A stretch of DNA of 64,000 nt, from assembly GCA_963457665.1 (NCBI GenBank), contig OY735231.1, forward strand, positions 41,468,524-41,532,523. Reading direction: 5' to 3'. The notes beneath the pieces were generated by a model that searched no databases, had not been told where the DNA came from, and saw only the letters and a program-made list of their open reading frames with translations. Numbering within the stretch: the first letter of the stretch is position 1; each line of letters starts with the position of its first letter. The position numbers were made by a program, and so were the translations under genes. The stretch comes from Thysanoteuthis rhombus (lineage: Eukaryota; Mollusca; Cephalopoda; Oegopsida; Thysanoteuthidae). This document shows positions 23,118-34,349 of this stretch, one piece after another.

Positions 23118-23565
23118 AGCGTCAACAAGCACTTAACCCAAAACTGTCAACATAGGTTTCTTCATTTTTTAAACTGAACTGGCTATGTATGTGCCACGCG
23201 CACAGATCGCACCAATGGAGCTAGAGGGCTGAAAATTCAAACATTTCACCCCTTACAATATCAAGAAAGACTTTTATTTTGTTCCATTCAAAATTTCCAC
23301 CAGAATAAATTTTCAGTTGGGGTTCAGTTTTACGATATGAATTTATGCTAAAGTGAGTTTGGGTCTATTTGCATTCATGCTTTTTTTCTTTTTTTTTCCA
23401 AATCCAGGCATTTTTATATCCGGCAAAAGGCTAGGGATGTAACTTAATAACTGATCATCCCTTTTTTCCGAATTTCAATTGATGATCCCAACACGGTATG
23501 CTGCCAAAAGGCGTTGGTCACATCACGGTTTTCATTGGGTGAATAACCAGATCTGTTTTTTATTG
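23118..23565 (+). repeat. ~450-bp unnamed interspersed repeat
   Basis: Left end: CCAAAACTGTCAACATAGG. Middle: GGCTATGTATGTGCCACGCG, ACCAATGGAGCTAGAGGGCT. Right end: ACGGTATGCTGCCAAAAGGC, GGTCACATCACGG and GGTGAATAACCAGATCTG. At least eight copies share this order on both strands. There is no coding capacity, no poly(A) tail and no clear pol III promoter. A GAAACCGTCA-like word occurs inverted near both ends but not as exact terminal repeats, so MITE or SINE status is open. Confidence 0.7.
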
Positions 23566-24027
23566 TAATTTTTTCAATCCAACGAAACTCCTTTAAAACC
23601 CTGCATAATTTTGTCGTCTACTTTCTCACTCAAATTCCAGGACGTCCATTGCCTTGTCGCTTCTAATATACAATCGATGTCATTTACAGTATTTATAATT
23701 TTATACCAGCTAAAAAAAAAGATGTATGAGAAACACACAAGTCATCCACATTTTCCTATCTCTAACCTAATTTTGATTGCTGACAGAGAAAATGCAAACT
23801 ATTTTAGGGCAACTGAAAAATTACAAGATTGCAATCTTCCCTCCCACGCGCATGTATTTCTGTTTATTTGCTTCTTTTGACTAATCTATCAATCGATCTT
23901 TTCATTTCTGTTTATGTGTCTGTCTATTCATATGAATTCAACATTTTGATGACCTATCAATCTTTCTATCATCTGCACGTCTATTGATTCTGTCAAACTC
24001 AAGTTCAAATTTAGAGTTGGCTCTGTT

Positions 24028-24150
24028 TTTCTAACGTAATAAGAACAATCCTCAGCAAATTTAGGCCAGTAAAAATTATTATTCCCTTACCGCTATTCAA
24101 AATCTGACTAATAGTCGTGTCTCTTATCGACTGAGATAAATTGACAAGTT
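24028..24150 (-). mobile_element. tRNA-derived SINE (family B)
   Basis: This is the second copy of the family at 16484-16600. On plus it starts TTTTTCTAACGTAATAAGAA and CAATCCTCAGCAAATTTAGG and ends with ATCGACTGAGATAAATTGAC, the reverse complement of a CTCAGTCGAT box-A-like motif. Confidence 0.65.
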
Positions 24151-24589
24151 TTTCAACTTTTCACTTATTCTTCATACATTAAAAAACAGGCTTTTTTTTT
24201 TTACTGAGCTTCTTCTAAACCATTTGTTCTTGACCTTTTCACCACTACAACCCACCTAACAAATGATTAGTTTGGAATAGGTACAGTAAATAAGTAGGAA
24301 ACAATTATCTTAGCTTCGTCACGATACGGTGCAAACACTTGTTCAAAGAATGTACTGTCTACAGTTTAGAAAGAATCGTATTGAACATTAAAAGATTTTT
24401 CGGACGATTGAAGACCTTCTTGCAGTTTGCATTGTTAACATTGTTTAGGTCGATCCATTGTACGGCCTTCTTCATGTGTACTCTCTGAATGTTGCGATTG
24501 CAAAGAGTCCTTTTCTCTCCAATGGTAGAGTAACGCCTATAACGAAGGATTTCTGCTATTTTCTGTTTCTTCCTTTTTAGGCATGTAAT

Positions 24590-24960
24590 TCTATCATCAT
24601 CATCATCAGTCCTCTAACGTCCGTCGTTAGACATAGACCTTCCCCGGGAGTTGCCACACTTTTCTATCATGGGCGTCACGGAGCCAGTACTTCCTTAACT
24701 TGTCTAGCTCGTCTCCCCATCTAACATTCTGTCGGCCTTAGTTGCGCATGTGATCTCGGGGGATCCATGTCGTGAGTCGTGATGTCCATCGGTTGTCTGC
24801 CATTCTAGCAACATGGCCAGCCTACCACCATTTGAAATTTTTAATGGATTATATGATGTCCCTAACTCTTGTCTTTTCTTGGATGTACTGTGCTGTTTTG
24901 TGGTCTCTCCATGTGAGGCCCAGCATAATTCTTTCATGTGCACGTTGTCTCAGTTGAGCT
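24590..24960 (-). mobile_element. RTE-type LINE 3' end, truncated
   Basis: The ATG-triplet tail (CATCATCATCATCAGTCC on plus at about 24594) is followed by the family's 3' sequence (CGTCCGTCGTTAGACATAGA). The minus-strand coding remnants include RAHERIMLG, SWRDHKTA and the HDSRHGSPEITC region. Frameshifts and truncation leave no intact frame. Confidence 0.85.
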
Positions 24961-25930
24961 GGCGGTCACATCCAATTGAACTCTGCACTTGTCTGATTTA
25001 TACACTGAGTCGACATGTTGATGTATGCTGCTCCTTTGATTTTTTTCTATTCTTAATACCATTCCGAGCCTATAACCCGGAATTCTTCCCAGAGAGTACA
25101 GTGTTCGCCTTTCCCCAGATATTATAACAATTCCACATATTTCTATTTCGCCTTTGATTATAAGTTTATGCTCCTCGAGTCGGACTTGTTTAGAGAATTC
25201 CCAAAATTATTTGGGAAATTCTTACTTTACCCTCAAGTTCGCGCCCCTCTTGAAAATAATCACACTCCTTAATGGGTAGGGCATGGCCCCCTCTGGTTAA
25301 GAACCATTTTTTTCTCAACTATTTCCCCAATATTTCTCATCACTAAAAAATGAAATCTTATACCGACTTTCTTTCTACTGCTTTACTTTTCCCTCTTTCC
25401 GGTCTTTTTACAACCGATTCTCATCAAAACTTCTTAATTACCTATGATTATGTTTTCCTTCTTTCATCACGCTCCAACATTCGATCTGGCCATTACCGTT
25501 ATGTAGACGTTTAGAGAATCCCTCCTGTCTACACGCCATAAAACTGAATAATCCTTCGCTGCTTACGGAAACATCCGAGTGGATTCATTGCTCGTAAAGA
25601 AAGCAGATTAAAAAGGACGCATCCACATAATGCCATGACATATCTTTCAAGTTGTTTTTTTTCTTTTCCTTTTAGCCTGTAGGAAATGCAATCTGATATT
25701 TCTAAAAGCCAATAAAGCGGGAAGCACGCGATGTTTGAGACCGCTTGATTGGCCTATTAGGATAATCCATTTCGTCAGTTCTAGTTTCCTAATGAATTGA
25801 GCCGTAGTTATCTCCCTTTCTTCGCTTTCCTGCTGTGGCCATTAACTTTTCTTCCTCTTCAGACAAAACTCGTTTTTCTCATTGCAAAAAGACGTTCACG
25901 TCTGCTTCCGCCGTAAATTGACTGCAAATA
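24961..25930. other. Intergenic DNA, no gene recognised
   Basis: Pyrimidine-rich on the plus strand. The 104-codon frame at 24813-25127 is the opposite strand of the RTE fragment plus flank. Confidence 0.4.
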
Positions 25931-25934
25931 TTAG

Positions 25935-26365
25935 AAACAATCAAGCAAAACTGTTAACATATGTTTCTTCAGTTTTCAAGTTGATCTATCTGGTTACATA
26001 GGCATATGGGAATTCTTACTCGTTGTGTCTCTATTTTCTCCTTATGTCTTGAAGAAAACCTTTTTTTTTTCTTCATGAACATCCTAAATGGGTTTTTAGT
26101 GGGGGTCTATTTGCAATGTAAATTTATGTTTAACTGATCCCTTAGTTTGTGTACCGCACCATTCACGCTTAATTTCTTTTAAATTCAGACTTTTTTTAAT
26201 GATCATTGCTCAGCAAAAGGCGACAGGAGTAACTTATCCCTTGATCAGCCCCTTTTTCAAGTTTTAAATCTATCACTCCAAACACGGCATCCCACCAGAT
26301 GATATTGGTCACGTGATGGTTTCCATTGTGAGACTAACCAGAACTGTTTCTTTTGCAAGACAATT
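25935..26365 (+). repeat. ~450-bp unnamed interspersed repeat
   Basis: Left end GAAACAATCAAGCAAAACTG then TTAACATATGTTTCTTCAG. Right end AACACGGCATCCCACCAGAT, GGTCACGTGATGGTTTCC, GACTAACCAGAACTG. Same order of blocks as the 23.1 kb copy. The G+C-containing middle block (ACGCGCACAGGC) is replaced by unrelated sequence. Confidence 0.7.
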
Positions 26366-27560
26366 TATACGCTTGTTTGTCTCTGCCAACGGATTTTAAA
26401 TAAGTATATGTCTTTACTCGTATCTGTCTGTCGGACTGTGTCCACACATTAAATCCAAAAGTTCTCGATCAATTCACGTGTATCTGTTTGAATGCCCATC
26501 CCTATATCTGTCTGTCTGTCCACACATTATATCAGAAAGTTCTCAATGAATTTCAAGGATGGATCCAGTAATTCTTCACGCAAAATCTTTTGATACATCA
26601 TTTATTTTTCAATTTTTTTTTCGATTTTTTGAAAATGGAATTTTCTTTAATAGAAAAGACAGAAATTTGATGAGCGTAGCATTTAACAAACAGCTTAATT
26701 CAATCTTATTGATAACAATATAATTCATGTATTTATTCACAGCTATTTACAGTTGTATAACAGTTATATCCAAAAGACACAACCTTGAACATAAACATTA
26801 ACCTCATCAAATTAAATTGTTCATATCAGCTTGGTCAATACTGTGAATTCTATTTCAGGTAGGTTAATATCTAATTGCGTGTCTTTCAATGCGACAGTCA
26901 TGTATTGCGTGTCGTCAATAACCCCACATTGTACCCTTAAATGTATTAGTAAAACTAGTGCCAACCATTCAATAGGTTCAAGTGACCCTTGTATTCACTG
27001 GCCGTTAAGGAACAATGACGCCTCCAGAAGTTCAACTATTCTGAGGCGCCATGATTCTATTAAATGTAAGACACGCACCAGTTCTTTTAATACGAAAAAA
27101 ATAGAAGAGAAATTAAAAACTTTTCAGGAATCAATGATCACGGATTAATGTTGATTAAATTAATTACAGCAAACACGAATAATAAAGAAGAAATGCTAGA
27201 ATATTTTCACTTAAGATTCTTTTCACTTCTTTTGTCAAAAAGACAAGCGGGGGTGGAAGGCCTATCAAGTACGCTCGCTCCACTGAGTAACTCAATGACC
27301 TAAACACAACAAAGGCTTCTTTTTCTTTCATTTTCCTTTGATATGTAGACACAATAAACAAAATGAAAGAAACATTTATGCTACTTGAATCTTCCATAAC
27401 ATGAATACATCTTTACCTCACTCTATCTCACTCTTTGATTATAAAAACTCCAACTCAACTCTCTCCCTCTGTGAACAAGCATATAGAGATTGATCAGCAC
27501 AAACAGAACAAATATTTTTCCAGAATATTTAACTGAGAACAGACGCATAGAAGGCTATTC
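26366..27560. other. Intergenic DNA, no gene recognised
   Basis: The 105-codon frame at 26831-27148 (Ser/Thr/Asn-rich) has no domain I recognise. Related words (CTGTCTGTC.GACTGTGTCCACACATTA and TCTGTCTGTCCACACATTATATC) about 80 bp apart at 26425 and 26505 show a small local duplication. Confidence 0.4.
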
Positions 27561-27745
27561 GAAAACGCCCTACCCCCACATCCAACCGAACAGACGGGAG
27601 GGTCATGTAAGACAGCCGCTGAACATCACGGCTGACAACGTGGATCCCCAGAGATCATATGCGAAGCTGTGGCTTACAGTAGGTGTGACCAAGGACGTCA
27701 AACGAATCTTGGGGAAGGTCTTCGTCCAACGACGGGCGTGAAAAG
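27560..27745 (+). mobile_element. RTE-type LINE, short 3' fragment with internal deletion
   Basis: The sequence CATGTAAGACAGCCGCTGAA followed by ATCACGGCTGACAACGTGGATCCCCAGAGATCATATG corresponds to the RMADNRWTSRLTTWIPRDHM stretch. The frame then skips to CGAATCTTGGGGAAGGTCTT and CGTCCAACGACGGGCG, the RILGKVYVQRRT end, leaving out the DELDKFRKYW part. Confidence 0.75.
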
Positions 27746-28595
27746 GCTTATAATGAAGAGATTGTTCATTTACTATAAACATTGCCAGATATGTATACGG
27801 TACCTTCAAATACAAAAATGATTTTGATTTTTGTAATAAATGGTCTTCAATGAATGAACCTTTAAACAAAATATCAAGTTTAAAGTTTAGGAATGTAATT
27901 CCTTTGAACTACAAAATAATTTCCTTTTTTTCAATAAATAGTTTTAAAGTTTGTTCTCAAAACCATTCAGCTATAATCTGTAATACATGTGAACTGAAAT
28001 AGATTCAATTTGTGTGATAAATAATTTCTACTCCATTGTTTGTTCCTTCCGAGTCCAAGTTATCAGATTGAATAACTGAAGTTAACAAATTCCTTAAAAT
28101 TATCCAACTCAGTGAAAAAAATTAAGTTTTGTTCCTCAATAAATTGTTTTAATTCATTAGTTTGTTTTAGTTGGTCTCTACGCTGAGTTACTATGAACGG
28201 ATTTATCCTTCGTGGAGCAGTCGGGTTCCAAGTGCTCGGTGTAGAGATATCGAGTTTGTCTCACGTGGAGATGTTGGTAAACAACGCAAAAAAGAATATT
28301 AAAAATGGGGGGGGGGCAATCAAAATTATACTAAATACCACGTGATCTTATTTCAACTTCAAACGTATTCAAACAAAGGGGATGGAATGTCTACATTGTC
28401 ACTAGATAGAAAAGATTACTTGCGACAGCAGATCGAATGAGCCATACGTCGAATATCAAGATGGGATTTAAATTTTCTGACGAATCAAATCTTCGATGAT
28501 AGTCAAAACAATATGAGAACACAGGGTATCTTAAGGAGAAATAAATTCAAAATCTGTGCAGTTACAATTGTAATTCTATGGTCCCATTCAAAATC

Positions 28596-28648
28596 CTGCT
28601 TCTCGACCTTTTGGCAAGGAGCACAATTTAGTATTTGTTCTGAAATGT
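28596..28648 (+). pseudogene. U2 snRNA pseudogene, 5' fragment
   Basis: TGCTTCTCGACCTTTTGGC, then AAGGAGCACAATTTAGTATTTGTTCT, matches the first ~47 nt of U2 snRNA (GCTTCTCGGCCTTTTGGCTAAGATCAAGTGTAGTATCTGTTCT) with a handful of changes. The similarity stops before the branch-point-pairing and Sm regions are complete. No U2 promoter element is visible upstream. A truncated retroposed copy is the simplest reading. Confidence 0.6.
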
Positions 28649-28844
28649 TGCTCATAAAATAAAGACTCGTAGAAACTAACTTTTCTTATCTGCCAACACC
28701 AAATAACATCTCATCACCTTAACTATATATGTTTCCAATCATTCACTCAATAATAATGGTTGGTATTTTAACTAATCCCGATAAGACATCATTAAAACAC
28801 AAAATATTTACTCGTAATAATGTATGTATATATGTCACTATTTG

Positions 28845-29062
28845 AAATGATCTCCCGTCGTTACACAGTTAATGTATCACTCGCCCAAGACAATATGAAT
28901 AGAATAAACAATTAAAGAAAATAAGACTGCAGCAGGAATCAAACCTGTCACCGATAGAGTAGCCACTTCGACGAAGTGATGCTCTTACCATTGTGTTAAA
29001 CAGGCTTTCATGTTATCTAGGGCAAGTGATACATTAACCGTGTAACGGTGGGAGGATCATTT
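28845..29062 (-). mobile_element. tRNA-like SINE unit enclosed by 42-bp inverted repeats
   Basis: Left arm 28845-28886 and right arm 29020-29062 are inverted copies with about five differences (GTTAATGTATCAC is common to both). Between them, on the minus strand, lies a tRNA-like sequence: TTAACACAATGGTAAGAGC (box A) and ACAGGTTTGATTCCTGCTG (box B, T stem CAGG/CCTG), then a 3' body TTATTTTCTTTAATTGTTTA. The head and body match the copy at 29228. The arms could be the terminal repeats of a MITE that carries the SINE, or a foldback element. Confidence 0.6.
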
Positions 29063-29227
29063 TTAATAAGTTTCTATTTAATATAATGCAATTTATAATT
29101 CATTCTGTTGGACCAAATAAGTCCATTTCTTCATACATAACCATTGCGTCAAAAGAGACGAATAGACCGAGAATATACGAGATGAGAATTTGGTAACAAA
29201 GCGGTTATTTGAGCCTTCGTATAACTG

Positions 29228-29345
29228 GTGGCTCTTTAGCTTAATGGTAAGATTATCGTTACATTTAAACAATTGCCCTATTGGTCGTAGGTTCGATTCC
29301 TGCAGCAGCCCCATTTCCTTTAATTATCTATCCTATTTACATATG
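29228..29345 (+). mobile_element. tRNA-derived SINE (family C), well preserved head
   Basis: GGCTCTTTAGCTTAATGGTA starts the head. The acceptor-like ends GGCTCTT/AGCAGCC pair at six of seven positions, and the T arm GTAGG-TTCGATT-CCTGC pairs fully (one G-T pair). The anticodon region is irregular and the unit is about 81 bp, longer than most tRNAs. The following body (CATTTCCTTTAATTATCTAT, CCTATTTACAT) is shared with the inverted copy 200 bp upstream, so this is a SINE and not a lone tRNA gene. Confidence 0.65.
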
Positions 29346-29369
29346 TATTTATGAATAAAGAAACCTGAT

Positions 29370-30923
29370 AGAAAATAGACTTGAAAGAGCCTCAACCATG
29401 AAACCAAAAACGAAATAGACAACATTTTAATGGACAAAAGCCACACCATCAAAGACATCCAAATCCTAAACCAAGTGAATGTAGGGAGCGACCATAGAAT
29501 GGTAGTATGTAAGATGCAAATAAACACTAATAAAGAACGCTGGAAAATGTTCCACACTAAACTGCAGCCAATAAACGTACCAAATAGACTGACCCCAGCT
29601 AGAATTGAAAAAACAGATTTGATATCTTTACCGACGAAAACGACACCAACGTCAGCGAACTCCAGAAAAAAAATTACAACCTCTCTATTAGAAGCTGCCA
29701 ATATGTTCAAACCAAGAAACACAGCGACCATTAGCAAAATCTCAGATTAAACCAAGAAACTTATTGAAAAGCGCTGAAACCTAAAACCACTAACGACCAC
29801 AAGGGAAAAGATAGAAGAAATCGAACTGAACAAAACAATAAAGAAGAAACTTAGAGGAGACAAAAGAAGGTATACGATAGCCATCATCGAGACCAATCTC
29901 GAAAAACGTCGAGGATTTAAAGCAATAAACAAAGCTATCAGTACAGGAAAGAAACAGATAACTAGCATTCTCGAAGCAAACGGACACATAACAACGGATA
30001 GAGACAGAGTAGTTGGACGCACCCAAGAATTTTACTAGGATCTGTACTCTTCAGAACACAGACAATAAAACAACAATGACTAGAATACACAAGATGCCGA
30101 CAATCAGTTCCACGAAGTTACACCATGGGAAGTAAAGCAAGCCATCAAACAAACAAAAAAGGAAAAGCCCCTGGACCAGATAACATCACCATCGATCTAC
30201 TCAAAAAAGCTGGGAAGAGCGTCATCAGAAAGCTAGCTATTCTATTCAACTAGTGTCTAAAACAGAGTAAAATTCCGAAAGACTGGAGTACTGCTATCAT
30301 TATGCTTCTCCATAGAAAAGGAAAACCCAAAGACCTCAACAACAACAGACCTTTAAGCCTGCTCAACTGCATATACAAACTTTTTGCAAAAATCATCACC
30401 AACCGTGATTACTAAAACGTTAAACAAAAATCAACCACGAGAACAGGCTTTAGAAGAAGTTACTCAACCATGGACCATCTTCATTCAATAAATCAGCTGA
30501 AAGAGAAAGCAGCAGAATACAAACTGCCACTCGCTGTAGCATTTATAGACTCAAAATAGACGGCAAATATATGAGCAACCTAAACGACCTGCAACTTATG
30601 CTGGATCACAAGACAGCACAGTATATAAGGAAGAAAACGGGAGTCTGTGACATCATAGAAACTATTAAAAAAACTCAAATGGCAATGGGTGGACCATGTT
30701 GCAAGAATGGCAGACAACCGATGGGCATCAAAGCTCACAACATGGATCCCCAGAGATCACATGAGAAACTGAGGCCGACAGAACTCAAGATGGAGAGATG
30801 AGCTAGACAAATTCAGGAAATACTGGCTCCGCAACGCCCATGATAGAGAATTGTGGCGAATCCTTGGGAAGGTCTATGTCCAACGACGGACGTTAAAAGA
30901 CTGATGATGATGATGATGATGTT
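29370..30923 (+). mobile_element. RTE-type LINE with endonuclease end, RT and 3' tail; internally deleted, stops and frameshifts
   Basis: The copy begins within the apurinic-like endonuclease domain: DKSHTIKDIQILNQVNVGSDHRMV contains the GSDHR motif of that domain. A linker follows (EKRRGFKAINKAISTGKKQITSIL), then reverse transcriptase blocks KQAIKQTKKGKAPGPDNIT, LSLLNCIYKLFAKIITN and STMDHLHSINQLKEKAAEYKLPLAVAFID. At about 30553 it jumps to the C-terminal KTAQYIRKKTGVCDIIETIK region. The 3' end is a clean (ATG)n run at 30904-30921. The catalytic YxDD part is lost in the deletion, so the copy is dead. Confidence 0.9.
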
Positions 30924-31149
30924 TTCCACTTATAATTTCATCAAGGATGTCACAGGGTTAGATATACGCGGACATTATTTAGTGAAAGACACTGCTTCCG
31001 CCTCTTGGTACCCCCCAACGTCACTCGTCTAAATACTGACCGGTTCAAAAAGGCATAACTTTGGTGTAACCAACATGATTTGGTTTAGAAAAGCACAGGA
31101 TGGCTAAATGACGAGGGAGATAGGTTTCTCAATCCTGCTCCTTCGTGCT

Positions 31150-31221
31150 AAGCGGAGAGGCATTGAGTACCATTTTAATTTATTAGTCTTTTGGTATGAC
31201 CCGGGTGCGAGCACTCTACCA

Positions 31222-31225
<4 letters not shown>
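31150..31225 (-). mobile_element. tRNA-derived SINE (family A), short copy
   Basis: The reverse complement gives AGTGGTAGAGTGCTCGCACC (box A) with CGGGTCATACC in the box-B position, then AAAATGGTACTCAATGCCTC and GCTTAGCA, the body seen at 1345-1375. The head abuts the (CT)n array that begins at 31226. Confidence 0.6.

Positions 31226-31304
<79 letters not shown>
31226..31304. repeat. Compound (CT)n(TA)n microsatellite
   Basis: About 34 bp of CT followed by about 45 bp of TA, with no gap. Confidence 0.95.
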
Positions 31305-31307
<3 letters not shown>

Positions 31308-31634
31308 ATTGAATTGAAGAAAATCATACCAATTATTCACGGTCAATGATTGATTTTTATGTGCACATAAACATTTATATCTACAGTTATTACACGATAC
31401 TCGGAGATATTTCATACTGGATTAGTTTGGTGTTTTAAATGATAGGTGAGCAACAATGCTGTATCCTCTGAGAGGTACAACTATTTCTGCCCACATCTCT
31501 ATATACACTTCACAAAAACCCTCGACTCTTGGACACCCTGTTTCTATCTACTTCAACTCTTTCAACACGACCCTCTATATATATCCAGCGAGAAAGGACA
31601 AAATCAAACTATAAAATAGGAATAGGCCTTAGAG

Positions 31635-31760
31635 TTTCGATACACAGCTCCTCCCCCCCCCCCAATCCTAAGGCCCTCCGCCCCAACCTTGGGGTCTCTG
31701 GGTCCCGATGCGATGCACTGGCTGCACCCACCTCTTAGAGGTTATGTCTCCAACAACATT
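31635..31760. repeat. G+C-rich patch with C homopolymer
   Basis: Far richer in G+C than its surroundings (CCCCCCCCCCC run near 31655, then AAGGCCCTCCGCCCCAACC and GATGCGATGCACTGGCTGCA). It resembles a piece of an imported repeat, but no second copy is in the window. Confidence 0.35.
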
Positions 31761-32590
31761 GTAGCAAGCCTTAACGGAAATCTGTCCATATTCGTGCGTG
31801 GCGTAATTAAACATCCGGTAAATGGAACCATTATTGGTTTTCTAAATCCAGATTTGATGAATTCTTCGAAGAAGTGCTTGTCAGGATTTCACGGTGTGCT
31901 GCTTCCATTGAATCCGGGATTTTAATCAACATTTCGAATAGCAATGTCCACAGTTGGCTTTTCCATAGGAGGTTTAATTAACTGAACATAATTATGGGGT
32001 TTGTTGACACACTTCAGGAGAGGATTGGTTTGCGTAATCTTATTTAGACACGAGAACTTCCAGGACATCCACACCCATCATCATACCCACATAGATCTAC
32101 GTTCAGGATATCCATATGCATGATTATATTCAGACAATTCTACATGGGTGGGGGGTTAGCATCGCATACACAGAAAGATCTTTTACCAATAGGCAGATAT
32201 TTGGATTGTGTGTTTGCGTGATTGTGGATGATATTCATATAAACACGCATTCGTGGATCATGGCATGATTCTTCATCGAGCGATGTTCCATCGAAAATGC
32301 AAAATACACGCACGCATATACTGTATATCACACACGTACACATTCACACACGTGTGTATGTGGTATGTGTGCGCATGTATGTATTTGTGTGTATGGGGGA
32401 GGCTGTCCACATGAGTGTATGTGTATGCATATGTGACCTGTGTGTGCATGTGCAGATATGAGTACGTGGTGACATGTGTGATTGGTATGTGTATGTGTGC
32501 AAACCTTTCTATCTCATCGTTTCGTCTTTTCCTACAGCGTTTACTGTCCCAAGAATACCAATCAGTTAGTCCTTTACTCCATCTGTTGTC
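31761..32590. other. Intergenic DNA with (TG/CA)-rich tract
   Basis: Imperfect CA and TG runs occupy about 32310-32490 and produce Cys/Val-rich chance frames. No gene seen. Confidence 0.5.
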
Positions 32591-32840
32591 ATGTCTTTTT
32601 GCTTAGTATCCAGCACATCTCCATTTTGTTGCTCAATTACTTGTTCCCATTTCTAGTCCTCTCTCTGATCAATGCTGATCTTTTTTCTGTCGCATCGAGT
32701 TATCTCTAGCATTGCTCTTTCCATGGTTCTCTATGCAATTCTAAGCTGGTTTTCAATCCATTTTGTTGATTTCCATGTTTAGCATCTGTAAATCATAGCT
32801 GGTATTATGCATTCATTGTATACTTTATATCCTAAGCACA
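32590..32840 (-). mobile_element. LINE fragment, second family (ERAMLG type)
   Basis: The reverse complement encodes KVYNECIIPAMIY, TWKSTKWIENQLRIA and RTMERAMLEITRCDRKK, matching the YNECILPAMTYGAETW...QRAMERAMLGITRRDR region of a LINE family related to the 11.25 kb fragment. Frame breaks separate the blocks. Confidence 0.7.
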
Positions 32841-32945
32841 TTAGCATTGTGCTCTCTTTCTGACAAATAAACATCCAGGTAAATGCGTAGAAGACGCAAC
32901 CAGCAAAAAATTGTGTAAAGCCTATGTATATATTATTTACAAGAA

Positions 32946-33029
<84 letters not shown>
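32946..33029. repeat. Compound (CT)n(TA)n(TG)n microsatellite
   Basis: CT to about 32969, TA to about 33013, TG to 33029, without gaps. Confidence 0.95.
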
Positions 33030-33260
33030 ATACATACATATGTTTGTGTGTATGTTTACGTGTGTGTGCAAGTGTGCGTTCTACTGTTTTATGTATATAT
33101 ACATAGGTAACTTGAAGAGCATTCATTTTGCACAACAATATTTTTCAACCTAATTTCGAGGCTCTTGAACTAACGTTCCTGTGTGAATCACAGAAAGCAA
33201 ACATTAGGATTTTGAAATGCCCATTGAATAATGTGTGCGTGTACGTGTGGATTTGTAGTA

Positions 33261-33699
33261 TCCATCCACATAAAAGCCGTGTATGCAAATAAACATGTTT
33301 ATTAAATGACTGTCGTGTCTGGCCTGATATAACCTGAAGGTTATAATGGATTGATCCATTTGAAATAGATTAACTGAGCCAATAAAACAAGGAGAGGGTT
33401 ATTAAATGTGAGATTCTGTTGTCAAAAGAACTTAGAATGCGTAACAGAAACGCTGGTCGTTTGGAACTGAAATGGAGAAAAAACATAATTTTGTGAATCA
33501 CTGGGTGAAATTGATTCATGTTTGTTTGGTGATAGACTCAAGACTTCATGACTGTCAAGTTGAGAATTTAAAAATATAATAAAAATAGAATACTTGAATT
33601 ATTATTAAAAATAAGCAACCTAAAGAAATAGCTTTAGGCTCATTAGTGTTAATCCATTCATAAATAAACCCCGTCATTTTTTTTACGGAAATATGCTAG
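33261..33699 (+). mobile_element. Non-autonomous Helitron derivative, copy H1 (439 bp)
   Basis: It starts TCCATCCACATAAAAGCCGT directly after an A and ends with a hairpin (CCGT, T-rich loop, ACGG at 33671-33688), eight bases later CTAG, then T. Helitrons start with TC, end with CTRR preceded by a short hairpin, and insert between A and T, so all marks fit. Body words (GGATTGATCCATTTGAAATAGATTAAC, TAGCTTTAGGCTC) are shared with copies H2 and H3. No Rep or helicase coding is present. Confidence 0.75.
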
Positions 33700-33978
33700 T
33701 AAGAATTAATCGATAGAGGAATCAAGCACACTGTATTAGAAGAGACGAAAGCAGAAAATTGGGGATAAAATCAGTGGCCGAAAATAATCTTGGAAATCAA
33801 ATCCCATTCTGTATTGAAATCTCTGGAGAAAATATAAATGATTATTCTAAGACATTATTATGAAGATCGGGGAACGTTCGTCCTTGAAGATTTACGGCTT
33901 TGTGTCTGTTGTGGATAAAGGTCATAGAAATTGAGGTTTCCTTTGAAGAGAGAAACAAAGAAAATGTTTGACTAATAA

Positions 33979-34312
33979 CATCATCATCAGTCTTTTAGTG
34001 TTCGTAGTTGAACATAGACCTTCCCAAGATCCACAAGACCGCTCTATCATGGTCGTCGCAGAGCCCATATCTTCTGAATTTCTCTAGTTTGTCTTATTTT
34101 TTGCAAGACAGAATTTTGAATATATCTGATGATCCACGTTGTGTGTCGTGGTATCCAGCAGTTATCTGACATTCTTGCAACAGTCTTGAGATCTCGCCAC
34201 TTGATGTTGAGCATGATTCTCTCCCGTACACGTTGCATGGTTCTCATTTGAAGGCCAACCTTTTTGATTAAGTTCCATGTTTTAGCAACTATCGGTAGGA
34301 TACAGCAAACCC
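33979..34312 (-). mobile_element. RTE-type LINE 3' end, truncated
   Basis: CATCATCATCAGTCTTTTAG on plus at about 33981 is the triplet tail and 3' sequence. The minus frame reads KTWNLIKKVGLQMRTMQRVRERIMLNIKWRD, then a frameshifted VARMSDNCWIPRHT region. Truncated at the 5' side near 34312. It lies just to the right of H1. Confidence 0.8.
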
Positions 34313-34349
34313 TAACCCACAACTGCTAAATGCAAAGATGTCTCAAGGT

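Noticed and set aside
29230-29311. Functional tRNA gene ending in CCA
   Set aside because: The acceptor and T arm fold well, but the anticodon arm does not give a normal 5-bp stem with 7-base loop. The downstream body is shared with the nearby inverted copy.
29333-29737. 134-codon minus-strand frame and the 91-codon frame after it
   Set aside because: These are antisense to the plus-strand RTE endonuclease/linker region, whose GSDHR and KKLRGDKRR-type coding is clear.
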